Assembly: GCA_030760725.1 (NCBI GenBank)
Contig: JASWHV010000003.1
Coordinates: forward strand, 65,119,264 to 65,183,263
Direction: 5' to 3'
DNA from: Neostapfia colusana
Lineage: Eukaryota > Streptophyta > Magnoliopsida > Poales > Poaceae
DNA length: 64,000 nt
This document shows, piece after piece, positions 20,578 through 32,960 of the stretch. The notes under the pieces were generated by a model that was not told the DNA's origin, ran no database searches, and saw only the letters and a list, made by a program, of their open reading frames with translations. The position numbers and the translations under genes were made by a program. The first letter of the stretch is position 1, and the number at the start of each line of letters is the position of its first letter.

Positions 20578-20881
20578 TGTAGAGACCTTCCCTTAGTTAG
20601 AAAGATGTCGAATAGTCAAGTCGTTAAGTTAAGTTAATGGTGTGATAATGCTTGGTGTGTGACGTGAGTTGTGGAAGCCCTGAGCAATTGTCCACAGCCT
20701 CGTCTTTAGATTGTTTTGCCTTGGTGTGTGAACCCACATGAAATAATATTGCATTTATTTTTGTGTGAGAAGTGAACCCTTAGAGAAGTATAACAAAGCC
20801 TCAACACTTCAAAGTACAAACAAATGAAAGTAGTAAGATGATACTAAATGCTTTCAAATTAACATTGGTTGATTCTGTCAG
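20578..20881 (+). other. Spacer between accessory ORF and gag
   Basis: AT-rich, without an ORF. It ends in 'ttgattctgtcag' immediately before the gag ATG, another acceptor-like junction. Confidence 0.5.
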
Positions 20882-22149
20882 ATGGCCGGAAGAGGAAAAG
20901 GACGTGCTGCCAACCCCGCCAACAACAACGATGAGGCATGCAACCCTCATTTTTCTGGAGGCCAGGACCGGGGTGGTCGCCGTGAAGGAGTTGATCCCCT
21001 CCACCAAATGCTGGATAATCAGAATCAGCTCATCCAGAACTTGACTCAAGTGGTGGCCAACTTGCATCAAGTTCCACCTCCACAAGCTGCACCACGCCAA
21101 CCAAGGTTGAGTGAGTTTCTAGGAACTCAACCTCCAAAGTTTGCAAGTGTTGCTGAACCTCTGGAGGCAGATGATTGGCTGAAGACCATTGAAAGTAAGA
21201 TGAGGATCATACAGTGCCAAGGGTATGAGAGGGTGCTGTTTGCCTCTCATCAATTGCATGGACCTGCTGCTGATTGGTGGACCGCCTACGTGGCCGCCCA
21301 TCATGACCCTGAGAACATCACTTGGGAAGAGTTCAAGCGTAGTTTCCGCAACCATTACATCCCAAGAGGTGAACTCAAAAACAAGAGGAAAGAGTTTTTG
21401 GGGTTGCAGCAAGGTAACATGACTGTGAGGGAATACCTCACTAAATTTACTCAACTATCTCGTTATGCCCCACGAGACATAGAGACTGATGAGCAGAAAC
21501 AAGATTGTTTCGTGGAAGGACTTACCGCGGAGATGCAGTGTGCAATGTCCTCAAATGAGTATGAAAGCTTCCAAAAGATGGTGGACAGAGCATTTGTGGT
21601 AGAAAGGAAGCTAAAGGCCTTGGAAATGAGAATAAGAGGAAGGCCGGTTGGTCACATCAAGCCTCGGGTAGCAACACCCGCCCCCGTCTGATGCAGCAAC
21701 CAGCAGGGTAGACGAACCGTGCTGCGGTACCCTACTCAGCACCAAGAGGGTACAACCCGAACTACAGGCCTCCGGCAGCACCAGCACAGCCGCAACGTCA
21801 GTTTGTACAGCAGCCTCGCCCTGCATATCCACCTCGACCAGCAGTGCAAGGACCCCCAAACCAACCCCAAGACAACAAAGGCCAGGCACCTAAGGTTGGG
21901 GTGCAATGTTTTAGCTGTGGTGAAGTGGGGCACTACGCCCATAAGTGCCCAAAGAAGAAGCCCACGCAGCCTCAACAGCAGAATGTAATGAGAGGACGGG
22001 TGAACCACGTCACTATGGAGGAAGCACAAGATGCACCCGACGTGGTAGTTGGTAAGTTCCTGCCAATTTACACCTTGCAACCCTGCTGTTTGATTCTGGT
22101 GCTACCCATTCGTTCATTGCTCAAGGGTTTGTTAAGAAGCATGACCTAG
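20882..22149 (+). pseudogene. Chromovirus gag (frameshifted)
   Basis: Capsid/nucleocapsid protein that packages the element's RNA. The ATG gives MAGRGKGRAANPANNN. Capsid blocks EADDWLKTIESKMRIIQCQ, AADWWTAYV and VREYLTKFTQLSRYAPRD are clear and parallel the minus-strand Gag at 14863-13238. The frame stops at 21689. A different frame (21844-22149) carries the zinc knuckle CFSCGEVGHYAHKC, so at least one indel lies between. A second shift near 22060 breaks the start of protease. Confidence 0.9.
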
Positions 22150-23447
22150 CAACAACACAAATGAACCATATGCTAGCCGTAAACTCTCCAGGTGGAGAAA
22201 TAAGGACAAGACAAGTGTGTCCCAAAGTGAACCTAGACATTAATGGGGTAGTATTTACTGCTAACCTCATAGTGATAGATTCACAAGGGATAGATATTAT
22301 TTTGGGTATGGATTGGTTGACCAAACATAAAGGAATCATTCATTGTTCGACCAGAACGGTGGAACTAACTCACCCTAGTGGCACAAGAGTAAAGTTCATA
22401 ACAATACACGAGCCTAGGAGGGACATTAAATTAAATCAAGTTGAGGTGAAAGTTGAGGAAATCAGGACCATCAGGGAATATCCAGATGTTTTTCCGGAGG
22501 AGTTTCCAGGTATGCCTCCCGATCGTGAAGTGGAATTCGCAATTGAGCTAGTGCCTGGAACAGCCCCGATATACAAGAGACCTTATCGGATGGACTCCAA
22601 GCAGCTGGAAGAACTCAAGGATCATTTGAGAGAATTGTCGGAGAAGGGGTATATTCGTCCTAGTTCCTCACCATGGGGAGCTCCGGTGATATTTGTGCCC
22701 AAGAAGGACGGAACCCAAAGGTTATGCGTGGATTACCGTGCTTTGAATGAGGTAATCATCAAGAACAAGTACCCATTACCCCGCATTGAAGACTTGTTTG
22801 ATCAGTTGAGGGGAGGTTGTGTGTTCTCGAAAATTGATCTCAGGTCGGGATACCACCAACTCAAGATAAGGCAATCTGATATTCCCAAGACAGCTTTCGT
22901 ATCTCGGTACCGACTGTATGAATACACCGTCATGCCTTTCAGGCTGACTAATGCCCCGACATACTTCATGTATCTCATGAACAAGGTATTCATGGAATAC
23001 CTGGACAAATTTGTGGTGGTTTTCATAGATGACATTCTCGTCTTCTCCAAAGATGAAGAAGAACATGTGAAACATCTAAGGTTGGTGTTGCAGAGGCTAA
23101 GAGAACACCAACTATATGCCAAGTTGAGTAAGTGTGAGTTTTGGCTGAAGAGAGTTCCCTTCTTAGGACATATAATCTCGGAGGGAGGAATCTCCGTGGA
23201 TCCCGCCAAAATCGAGGATATACAGAAGTGGAAGACCCCTGAAAATGTCGGGGAAGTTCGAAGCTTCTTGGGATTGGCTGGATACTATCAACGGTTTATT
23301 GAGGGATTCTCCAAGATCTCGAGACCTCTCACCAAACTGTTGGAGAAGGGAATCACATTCACCTGGACGCCACAGTGCGAGACGAGCTTTCAGGAGCTAA
23401 AGAAGAGATTGACAACAGCCCCAGTGTTGGTTATGCCAGATATGTAG
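22050..23447 (+). pseudogene. Chromovirus protease and reverse transcriptase
   Basis: Protease: the active-site region (FDSGATHSF in the local frame, about 22090) is out of frame with the rest. The downstream ILGMDWL flap region is in the main frame from 22161. Reverse transcriptase follows with ELSEKGYIRPSSSPWGAPV, the KKDGTQRLCVDYRALN block, FSKIDLRSGYHQLKI and the catalytic VVFIDDILVFS. Residues downstream (FLGHIISEGGISVDP, FLGLAGYYQRFI) are standard Ty3/gypsy. A TAG at 23445-23447 ends the frame at the border with RNase H; the same frame then continues open. Confidence 0.93.
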
Positions 23448-25349
23448 AAGAATTTCACAGTGTACTGCGATGCCTCTGGAAACGGGTTGGGATGTGTTCT
23501 CATGCAAGAAGGGCATGTCGTGGCTTATGCATCCGGACAACTTCGGAAGCACGAGAAAAACTATCCTACACATGACCTAGAACTAGCCGCAGTGGTACAC
23601 ACGTTGAAAATTTGGCGGCACTATTTGATGGGGAAGAGGACCGAGATATATACGGATCATAAGAGTTTGAAGTACATTTTCACACAGCCAGACCTCAACC
23701 TCAGACAAAGGAGATGGTTAGAGCTAATCAATGACTTTGATGTAGGCATCAACTATCATCCTGGGAAAGTAAACGTCGTGGCCGATGCTCTAAGTCGGAA
23801 AGTGCAGGTCAATAAGTTGAGCTTGAAGGACATGCCTGCAGAATTGAAGGACGAGGTTATAAGGCTCAATCTATGCCTTGTGAATAGTGGTGAAGCCATC
23901 GCCATGGAAGTGGACTCCACACTAGAGCGAGACATACGCGAGGGTCAAAAGAATGACGAGAAGATACAAGAGGTCAGACAACTCATCAAGGAAAATAAAG
24001 CCCCTGGTTTCAGAGAGGATGAACAAGGTACGGTGTGGCACGGGAAAAGGATCTGTGTGCCTGAAGTAAAGGAGATCCGTGAATTGATTTTGAAGGAGGC
24101 TCACGATTCCGAATATTCCATTCATCCTGGGAGTACGAAGATGTACCAGAACCTCAAGGGAAGGTATTGGTGGTATGGCATGAAGCGAGATGTCGCGGAG
24201 CATGTTGCCCTATGTGACACATGTCAGTTGGTGAAAGCAGAACATCAACGACCCGCGGGATTATTGCAACCACTCAAAGTGCCTGAATGGAAATGGGAAG
24301 AAATCAGCATGGATTTCATCGTGGGATTGCCTAGGACCCAACCAGGAGATGATTCAATATGGGTCATCATTGATAGGCTAACCAAGGTAGCACATTTCAT
24401 CCCCGTGAAGGAATACTACAGCGGATCCAAATTGGCAGAATTGTACATGTCAAGGATCGTGTGTTACCATGGAGTGCCAAAGAAGATTGTGTCGGATCGA
24501 GGGACACAGTTCACCTCAAGATTCTGGCAGAAGTTGCACGAAACCATGGGAACCCATCTGAACTTTAGTTCTGCCTATCATCCCCAAACTGACGGACAGA
24601 CAGAAAGAACCAATCAGATCCTTGAAGATATGCTAAGGGCATGTGCACTCAAAAACAATAGGAGTTGGGACAAGAACTTACCGTATGCGGAGTTTTCCTA
24701 TAACGACAGCTATCAAGCTAGTATGAAGATGTCACCGTTTGAAGCCTTGTACGGGAGGAAGTGCAGGACTCCCTTATTTTGGAACCAAACAGGGGAAAGT
24801 AAAGTGTTTGGTCCAGAGGTACTACAAGAAGCCGAGGCGAAGGTGAGGGAAATTCGCAATAACTTGTGGATAGCACAGACACACCAAAAGAGTTATGCTG
24901 ATGTACGAAGAAGAGAGCTCGTTTTCAACGTGGGAGACTATGTTTATCTCAAGGTGTCCCCTATCAGAGGACTTCGTCGGTTCAAGGTGAAAGGGAAGTT
25001 GTCACCTCGATACATCGGACCCTTTCAAGTTCTGGAAAGAAAAGGCGAAGTGGCGTATCAACTAGAGTTACCGGCTCGTCTATCGGATGTGCACGATGTA
25101 TTCCATGTGTCACAACTCAAGAAATGCCTGAGGACGCCTGAAGAGGTGTTACCCATGAATGAAGTGGATGTAGCTGAGGGTTTGTCTTATGCCGAGCAAC
25201 CATACAAGATTTTGGAGACAATGGAACGCCTCACCAGAAATAAAAGAATCCGGATGTGCAAGGTGCAGTGGAAGCATCACTCAGAAGAGGAAGCCACCTG
25301 GGAGCGGGAAGATGAGCTCAAGGCACAATTTCCGGAATTGTTTTCTTAG
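23448..25349 (+). pseudogene. Chromovirus RNase H, integrase and chromodomain
   Basis: This is the same frame as the reverse transcriptase after the 23445 stop. RNase H: VYCDASGNGLGCVLMQ, ELAAVVHTLKIWRHYL, YTDHKSLKYI. Integrase: HHCC zinc finger (HPGSTKMYQ..CDTCQLVK), then the core DFIVGLPRT, SDRGTQFTSRFW and YHPQTDGQTERTNQ. The C-terminus (SRYIGPF-type GPY/F region, here RYIGPFQVLERKGEVAYQLE) is followed by ILETMERLTRNKRIRMCKVQ and WKHHSEEEATWEREDEL, a chromodomain-like segment. In this clade the chromodomain directs insertion into heterochromatin marked by H3K9 methylation. The frame is intact over 630 codons. Confidence 0.93.
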
Positions 25350-25380
25350 AAACACCAATCTCGAGGACGAGATTTCTTTT

Positions 25381-25394
25381 AAGGGGGGTAGAGC
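25381..25394 (+). promoter_or_regulatory. Polypurine tract of the chromovirus
   Basis: aaggggggtagagc immediately precedes the 3' LTR at 25395. Confidence 0.88.
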
Positions 25395-28300
25395 TGTAAC
25401 ACCCCAAAATTTTGATTCAAAGCCCTAAATCATGTTAAGAGGGGAATTTAAAAATTTTTGGACGTGTTGCATGTTTTGCAAAAATTCAAATTCAAACTGG
25501 AATTCAAATTAAACTCAAATCAGAAAAGAAATAGAAAAAGAAAAAGAGAAAACAGAAAAAAACCGGCCAGTGGGCCGAAACCCACCAGCCGGCCCAGCCA
25601 GCGCCCGCGCCAGCCCGCAGCCGAGCGCGCTGCTTCCTCACGCTGACAGGCGGGACCCACCCGATCTTCGTCTACCTCGCAACAGCGCCGGACTCCCTCG
25701 CACCCGAATCAAAACCGATCGGGATTTTGGCGTATCCCCGCTGAATTCTGTTCGTAGGCGACGCGGACGTGATCTAAACCACCCCGCCGCCCTCCCCCGT
25801 CTATAAAAACCCCGGCCTCGTTCTGTTTTCCCCCCACGATCGCCGATTTTTACTCCGGTGAGAACCGAGACTTCTCCGGCGAATTCTGGCCGATCTAAGC
25901 TCGGAAATTCCGATCTAACTCGCTGGTCTTGATCCACCGCCTCCGAGGAACCTTGCAGGTGCAGAAAACTCGGTGATTTGCGGTGTAAACGCAGCGCCGA
26001 CGAGCTTCGCCGTGGTTTTGCCTCGGACCTCGTCGCCGATCACCTTCCAGGACCTCCGAGCTCAAGAAAACCCCCGAGGTGAGATCCCCGACCTCCCCTC
26101 TACCGATCTACGCCATAAAATCACAGTTCTAGGAAGAATTCCCGAAGATCCGAAAGTTTCCGGCGAGATCGCCGCTTCCCGCCGCCGTGCGCCGCCGGCA
26201 GCGCTGCCCGCGCTCGATCAGAGCGACGTGGCCGCTTGTGCGCCGTTTATTTTAAATCGCACGGTAGGGTTTAAATCCCCGCGTACCGGTTCGACGTTAT
26301 AATCTCAGCCGTCGGTTTAAAATCGGACGGTCCACGTCAGCCCCGCGTTATAAAGACTGCAAATCTTACGTGCTACCCCCTGGGGTTCTCAGGAAATAAG
26401 AGCTAGCCCCGGAAACTTCTGATCTAGCCCCTGGAACTTCAGAAAATCATGTAAATTCATTTAAAAATCGGTTTTAGCCCCTGGACTTAATGAAAGTTAG
26501 GAAAAACACCTCTGATAAGTATAGCTAGACCCCTGGAAATTCTGAAAATAATATTATAGACCCTGTAATGGGGTGAGTTTACCTTTTTAGCTCTGTTTAG
26601 TATTTAATTTAGGAAATTGAATATGTTGCTAGTGTTTAAAAATTAAAAGGTGGGACAAACATATTGTCAAAATTTAATTAAAGACTTTCTCAGTATTTAG
26701 GAAACTTTGGAGTGAGATAAAAACATATTTTGGGCTGAATTGAATCTGTCTAATTTATTATTCACATTTAGGGACACATTTTTAAGCAATGAATAGTTTT
26801 AGAAAATAGGAAAATAATTGTGAAATAGTTTACATCAGAGGCAAATGTCAAAATATGTTGTTAAATTATTTACGACCAGAACCTATTCTGTTAGATGATG
26901 TGTATTACTAATTTCATAATAAAGAACACATTTATGTATAGGAAAATAAATCTGAAAATATAGAAACTAGTAAATGATAAATGGAGTTTCTAGAATCCAA
27001 AGAATTCAGTTTAAGGTTGGTAGAAATTCTAAAGGCACATATGGAGAAGAAAAATACTTTTCATACATACTTGGTAGTGAAAAGGTGTAGTAATTGAATA
27101 TAAGGAGTTTATTTAAATTGGAAACTCATATATATAGCATGTAAGTATAAATGTGAACACAAAAGTAGGAATCATATACATATGATCAAAAGTGCATGCA
27201 AGCCACAAATCAACACACATGGAGTAACCACAACACATATAATGGTGAATGACTTTCATAAATGTGAATGTGTGGTTTGTATGAAGTGGAAGTGTGAACT
27301 ATGTCTTATGGATTGCTGTTTTTCTTTTGCTATGTGTGATGGTATGATGTAGAACCTGCTCTAGAGCAAGTTCTTCCTTTCCAAGATCAGGACTACCCAT
27401 TTCAAGAGCAGCAGGAAGGAGGCAAGTGTCCTTGACCACTTTGATCCTATGCTAGGATGTGTAGATAGAATTATTTGCATTGTCAAATGAAATATGAAAC
27501 CCATGCTAGGAAGTTTCCCTAGAATTGTATTACCTTGTTTCCTTGTAGCTTGGGTTGGGATTTATTTTATCATGTCATTTATTATTATGCATATGCTTAG
27601 CCATGCTTAGAATGGGATATTTGGGATATGAGATCATCAGTTTATTTTACCATACTCTTGAATGAGATATTGTGAGTTATGTAGAGGTAGGGATCAAGGC
27701 AAGTTGGATGTTTTGGTTGTGTGCTGGGTGCACGAGACTTGGTTTTGTGTTTAGTACTTGCCTGGATCCTAAGGACCGGTTCATGGAGCATGTACCCTGG
27801 CTATACAGTGCCAACCACATGCTGAGATGGGGCAGCTTGGCCAATTAATTAGGTGTATCCCCGACGTAGTATGGGTGTGTTGGATGGTGCGGGGAATAGG
27901 TGTCAGCTGGACTACCATATGAACCGCAAGGCTCAAGAGGGGGCCACTGCAGCGGGGTTGGAGCCTCTTGTATGCTGTTAGGGGTGAAACCTCAGTGGGC
28001 CCACGCTCGTCGGGAATCCCTTTGTAAAGGCTTCGTAGTGATCTCCTGGCTACACACCTGGGAAGTGTGAATGTGGTTCGTAGCCACTGGCATAATGGAG
28101 GTTCTTTTAGTCCACCCGGCAATGGGGGATGAAATCACTACATGTGGGTACAGTGGTACAAACTCTGCAGAGTCAAAACTGTCATGACAGCCGTGCTCAC
28201 GGTCAAGAGCGACTTGGACTTATTCATGATTAGAGAATGATGACCTTGGAGGTTGTGGATATTAAGCGGGGAGCTTAACATTGGAAATGATGTTATGGTT

Positions 28301-28824
28301 ATTTGATTATGATGATGGTATGGGAGCTTGGGACCATTTCACCTGTGTAGTAATGTAGGTGCTTAATAAGCTAAGGTGATAGGTATTAATTGCGTAGTGC
28401 TTTAACCATGAGTTCAACCTCTCCTTGTTCTAGCCATGCATGATATAATTTTCCCACACTTGCTGAGTACCATTGGTACTCAACCTTGCATATTTTGTTG
28501 GTTTATATTGCTGCTCAGGTCAAGATAATGAGGTGGTGTATAATGACCAAGACTTTGGACCCGAAGAAGGTTTCTAGGTTCATGGAGACCCCCGGGCAAC
28601 GCCTGTGATGGAGCCCTCAAGAATAATTTTCCGCTGCTAGTTTATTTACTTGTGATGAACTTATTATTGTCCATCGAGACATTTGCGATGTAAGACTTAT
28701 TTATATTCAACACCTGGCTTGTAATAAATGATGCTTCACTATTTGTCATCACATGTATGAGAAAATGATTCTGGCATACATGTGATATTCACTTGGTTGT
28801 TCTTCGGAAAAACCGGGTGTGACA
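25395..28824 (+). repeat. 3' LTR of the chromovirus
   Basis: 3430 bp, TATAAAA at 25802-25808, AATAAA at 28733-28738, 17-bp palindrome at 28465-28481. It carries the same candidate exons as the 5' LTR, with substitutions but no frame-breaking indel in them. Confidence 0.92.
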
Positions 28825-31542
28825 CGTATTCACTACCATCTCACGAATACCATCTCGTATTCGCTACCATCTCACGAATACTATCTCGTATTTGCTACCA
28901 TTCAATTCTGTCTCATTCCGAGACCCAATCTCGTTGCCATGACTCAACAGTCAAGCAACCAATCTCATTACCCGGACTCAACAGTACTAAAAAAAAACCA
29001 AAACCAAACCAATACTATACAAAACCATCCCGAAAACCATCCCATCTAATCATGTGGGTTGTCCAGGCGCTCGTGACCGTAAGCTCGGCTATCATGATAG
29101 TTTAAGAACTCTGCAGAGTTTGTACCACTTTACCCACAAGTTTGTGATTTCGTCACCCGTTGGCGACTGCAGAACCTCCATTATACCAGTACACAACCAT
29201 CGGTGTATGGCCAAGAGATCACAAAATAGCCTTTGCAAAGGGGCTACTAGATGTATGGACTCACTAAGGTTTCACTAGCAGGCTAGAATCTCCAATTCTC
29301 CCACCCACGGGCCCCCACTTGTGCCATGCAGTTCTCAGGGCAGTCCTCACTCGACTCCCATTCCTCGCGCCTTCCGCGGTCCATAACAATCTAGCAACTT
29401 ACATAATTACTCAGCTAAGCCGCACTCATACTTGGTCTTGTGGTGGCACTGTTATCCTGGCATGTGCTCGCATGAACTGGTCCTCAGATCTACGGCAAGT
29501 AACCACCATCTCATTCTACCTCATTCACAAACCCAGGCTTTCCTAGATCTCCCTCGGATTCATGTTCATTAACAACATCAGTTTCTCATTATTCTTACTA
29601 GTGCAGTTAGCTAGACACATCTATCTCGCTTCCCATATCCCATGGACTCAGCGGAGCATAAAAGTAAAAACCATACCCGACTCAATAACTTTCCCGGCGA
29701 CAAGGGTGGCTAACAAAACTAGTAAACTCCTATGAAAGGGTTTCCCATCATGTTTGACTCAAGCACACACACCTTTTTCCAAACAAAATAGTTTTCCAAA
29801 ATATGGAATCAATATGGTCAAGGGGCACTTGCCTTGTTCTTGCGGTTCCTGTTGCTCAAATCCTTGCTGTTGCAGTCTGTCGTAGATAGCTCCCTGAGCT
29901 TGTCCTTCTATACACGATCACGCACATACAAGATTCATAGCAATCAATCATCATGCACAAACTCTACATTAAAATGCAATGATGCATATGCATGTTAATC
30001 CTATGATGCAGTTTAGTTTATACGTGTTCTTGCATGGCTTGCATGGGTTTTACGATGAGAAGATCAATTGTGGACGTGGCGATGATCTTGACTTAAGATC
30101 AAACCGATCAACACGTGATCTGTCCACGAAAAAGCTTCTGTTCGAAAGGATCGAAGAACAGATGTAAAGAAAACGCGATGATGTCGTAAGGTGGTATTGG
30201 AAACCTACCTTACTTCTTCAGGTCTTTCCTCAGGTCGTCGGCTCTCCTCCGGCGATGGCAATCGTCTCTGGGCTCATCGGTAACCTCTCTGGTGGTCAAA
30301 CTCTGGCGAAGGGGTTTAGCTCGGCGAGTTTGGGGCTAGAGCTTCTAAGTTGTCGGCTCAGGAGGTGGAAAAGAAATTCGTGGTTGCGGCCAAAGGTTTT
30401 CGGTTCTATTTATAAGAGGAAACGAAGAGTCCTCCTCTGATCGGAATTCGAATTAGAGTCCTATTCAAATTGTTTTTGAATCTTAACAACTTATCTTTAG
30501 TTGATTTGGTGTGGTAGCAACGTGGAATTCGTGTCGGTTTCCTCCCGTACCGGTATTCCCGTGCGTACAGAAGCAAAACTGCTTCAAATGTCGTCACCCT
30601 CGCGGTGATGAGCTCCGGAAGCTCCACATGTCCAGCGGGAACTTGGGCTCCCTTTTTCCGCAGAGACAAGCCCCGGTTGTGCCGCATGTCAGGCGGGCGA
30701 GACCTCCCTCTTCCTCAGAGGTGAGCTCCGCGTGCGCCAGCGTCCTGGCGGGCGGGACCTCCCCTCTCTCCAGAGACGAGCTCCGCGTGCGCTACGTGTC
30801 TAGTGGGTCGAGACCTCCCCTCTCAACAGAGGCGAGCTCCGCGAACGCCACGTGTCAGTTCCGGACCTCCCCTCTCTTCAGAGGTAGCTCCGAATGTGCC
30901 ATGTGTCAGTGCCGGACCTCCCCTTTCTTCGGAGGTGAGCTCTGATAGTGCCACATGTCCTAACAGCGCCAGACTTCCTTCCTTAGAGACGAGCTCCGAG
31001 GTTGACACGTGTCCAACAGTGATGGACCTCCCGGGGGTGAGCTCCGAGGTCGACACGTGTCCCATAGCGTCGGACCTCTCGAAAGTGAGTTCCGAGAGCG
31101 ACACGTGTCTAGCAGGGTCGGACCTCTCGGAGGTGAGCTCCAAGAGCGCCACGTGTCCCGCGCGGCTGGTCCTCTCTTTTCCGCAGGGACTAGCTCCGAA
31201 GACGACACGTGTCCTGCGGGACTGGCCTCGCTTCTCCGCAGAAGCTAGCTCCGGGGGCAACACGTGTCCCACGGAGGTCGGACCTCTTCCCCTCTTGCGG
31301 AGATGAGCCTCGAGCCTGCCACGTAGCCAGTTAGCGGCGGACCTTTCCCCATTTGCGGAGATAAGCTTCGAACACGCCATGTGGCCAGCGAACTGCGGGA
31401 ATTGTCTTCGACGCTCCTCGGCGAACTGGAATTGGCTCTTTTTGGCTATATTTTTTATTCTTTCTCTGTTTCAACTTATTTTAAAAATGTTTTTCTACAC
31501 GAAACATGAATACATGCAGAAATCGAAAATGAGGGTGTCACA
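28825..31542 (-). repeat. Right LTR (5' LTR) of the Gag-protease element, second segment
   Basis: Continuation of 15568-16168 after the CGTAT duplication; it matches 10476-13225. It holds exon a of family 2 (29907-29833, 75 nt, same frame) and the 48-bp minisatellite with four regular copies (31004, 31052, 31100, 31148), one fewer than the left LTR. Confidence 0.9.
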
Positions 31543-32869
31543 AAAGGACACTAAAGAAACTACGAGCAATAGTTTTGAATAAAGCAAGAGTAGAAGGGTG
31601 TATTGCAGAAGCATTTGCTCTGAAAGAGGTAGCATATTTCTCAAGTATATTCTTTGCAGAGGAACATAATGTGTATGCTCCCACAATACGGTACCACATA
31701 GATGAAGAATCTCCTGCGGGAAATTAAGTATTTTTTCATGGAAAGGAAAAACGGTTGGTGGCAGCAGTAGGCATGTGGTTTCAGAAGAAGAATGGAATTC
31801 ATGTATGTTATACATGTATACAAACATCGAAGAGATGGCTCAATATTTTTATGTAAGTGTTTTTTATTCTAATTACCGCGAGGTAACACCTAATGTTCTC
31901 ACATTTTACATGAGAGATTTTCTAATGTATTAATATTTTGCATTATGTAGCGAGTTTGACAAACAATTTTGGAAGTATGCGCGTCAACCAATAAGCAAAC
32001 AATTAGATAAAATGCGTCGTGATGGCCTTAATGGGGGTCCTAACTTCGTCAGTTGGTTTTGGAAGCATGTAACATTCTCTTATTACATGTTACTTTTATC
32101 ACCTCCAAGTTAATTAGTAAAACTAATATTTTTATTTAATTCGTAGTGTATGGTCGATGCTAATGTTCATGAAGACCTACAACAACTTTCTCAAGGAACC
32201 ATAACAACAAGGAGTTTTGGTTGTTACGACGTAAATGGATTCCGATTTCGTTCGGCCAAATTTGAAACAAAACATCCCCTTGCAGCCACGACAAATAGTG
32301 GAGTTGTAACAAGAGCATCTGATGCACAGGGGCATGAAACTAACTATTAAGTGATTATTCAAAACATTGTGGAATTTAAATTTGGTGGCTCCAAAGATCT
32401 TAGAGTTACTTTTTTCCACTGCGACTTGTTTGATAATAACAGGGGAACATGATAGGATGAATTTGGTATAGTAGAGGTAAAACATGAAAATAGACTTCGT
32501 AGATGTGATAATTATATTCTTGCTCATCAAGTTGAGTTTGTTTACTACCTACCGTATCCTTGTCCAAAGTTGAGTGCTTGGTGGGTCGTGTATAAAGTTA
32601 ATCCACGAGAACGGTTATATGCCCCTGGTGATGCTGGTTATCAAGAAGAACAGGAAGAAGTGTACCAAGAGGATGATATACTACCATCTTTTAATATAGA
32701 TAATGGTTTAGGTCTTGATACATTAGTTGGTGATGTTGAAGACAATGGGGTAGAAGAGGTAGTACTGGTTAAAAGAAAAAGACCTAGCACTAAAAAAGTT
32801 AAGATGAGACAGAAGAAGAAAGTTAGTCGACATGTTACCGAAGGAACATCAGATCATGATGAATTTTAA
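31543..32869 (+). pseudogene. CACTA TNP2-type transposase, 3' part
   Basis: This resumes the transposase after the nested insertion: VNKARVEGCIAEAFALKEVA (with a shift), FFAEEHNVYAP, then exons separated by apparent introns (about 31852-31950 and 32064-32146) with FDKQFWKYARQPISKQ and NVHEDLQQLSQG. The last stretch has FEFVYYLPYPCPKLSAWWVV-like text and an acidic/basic tail ending at 32869, matching the C-terminal domains of plant TNP2 proteins (DUF4218/DUF4216 type). Stops near 32350 and 32452 show decay. Confidence 0.85.
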
Positions 32870-32960
32870 TCATGTAATTTATTTATATTACAATTAAATT
32901 TATTTTCATTACTTTTATTTGTATCATTAAGTATTTATCTCTGACTATTTTTTTCAACAG

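Larger units (their letters stand above)
16169..28824 (+). mobile_element. Del/Tekay-like chromovirus (Ty3/gypsy)
   Basis: LTR retrotransposon of 12,656 bp, TGTAACACC..GTGTGACA, flanked by CGTAT (16164-16168 and 28825-28829). LTRs are 16169-19578 and 25395-28824. Internal order: iMet PBS, a 259-codon accessory ORF, gag, zinc knuckle, protease, reverse transcriptase, RNase H, integrase with a C-terminal chromodomain-like segment, polypurine tract. Very long LTRs plus a chromodomain point to the Del/Tekay clade. The two LTRs look nearly identical, so the insertion is fairly recent, yet gag-pol has at least two shifts and one nonsense codon. Confidence 0.93.
9872..31542 (-). mobile_element. Gag-protease-only Ty3/gypsy element (TR-GAG type)
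   Basis: The element begins TGTGGCACCCTC at 9872 and ends GAGGGTGTCACA at 31542. It is flanked by the 5-bp duplication AAAGG (9867-9871 and 31543-31547). Its LTRs are about 3.35 kb. The coding strand is minus: primer binding site at 15550-15562, gag-protease at 14863-13238, polypurine tract at about 13242-13229. There is no reverse transcriptase, RNase H or integrase: protease runs almost directly into the 3' UTR and polypurine tract. It therefore needed a helper element. Without its nested passenger (16169-28824 plus TSD) it is about 9.0 kb. Confidence 0.9.
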
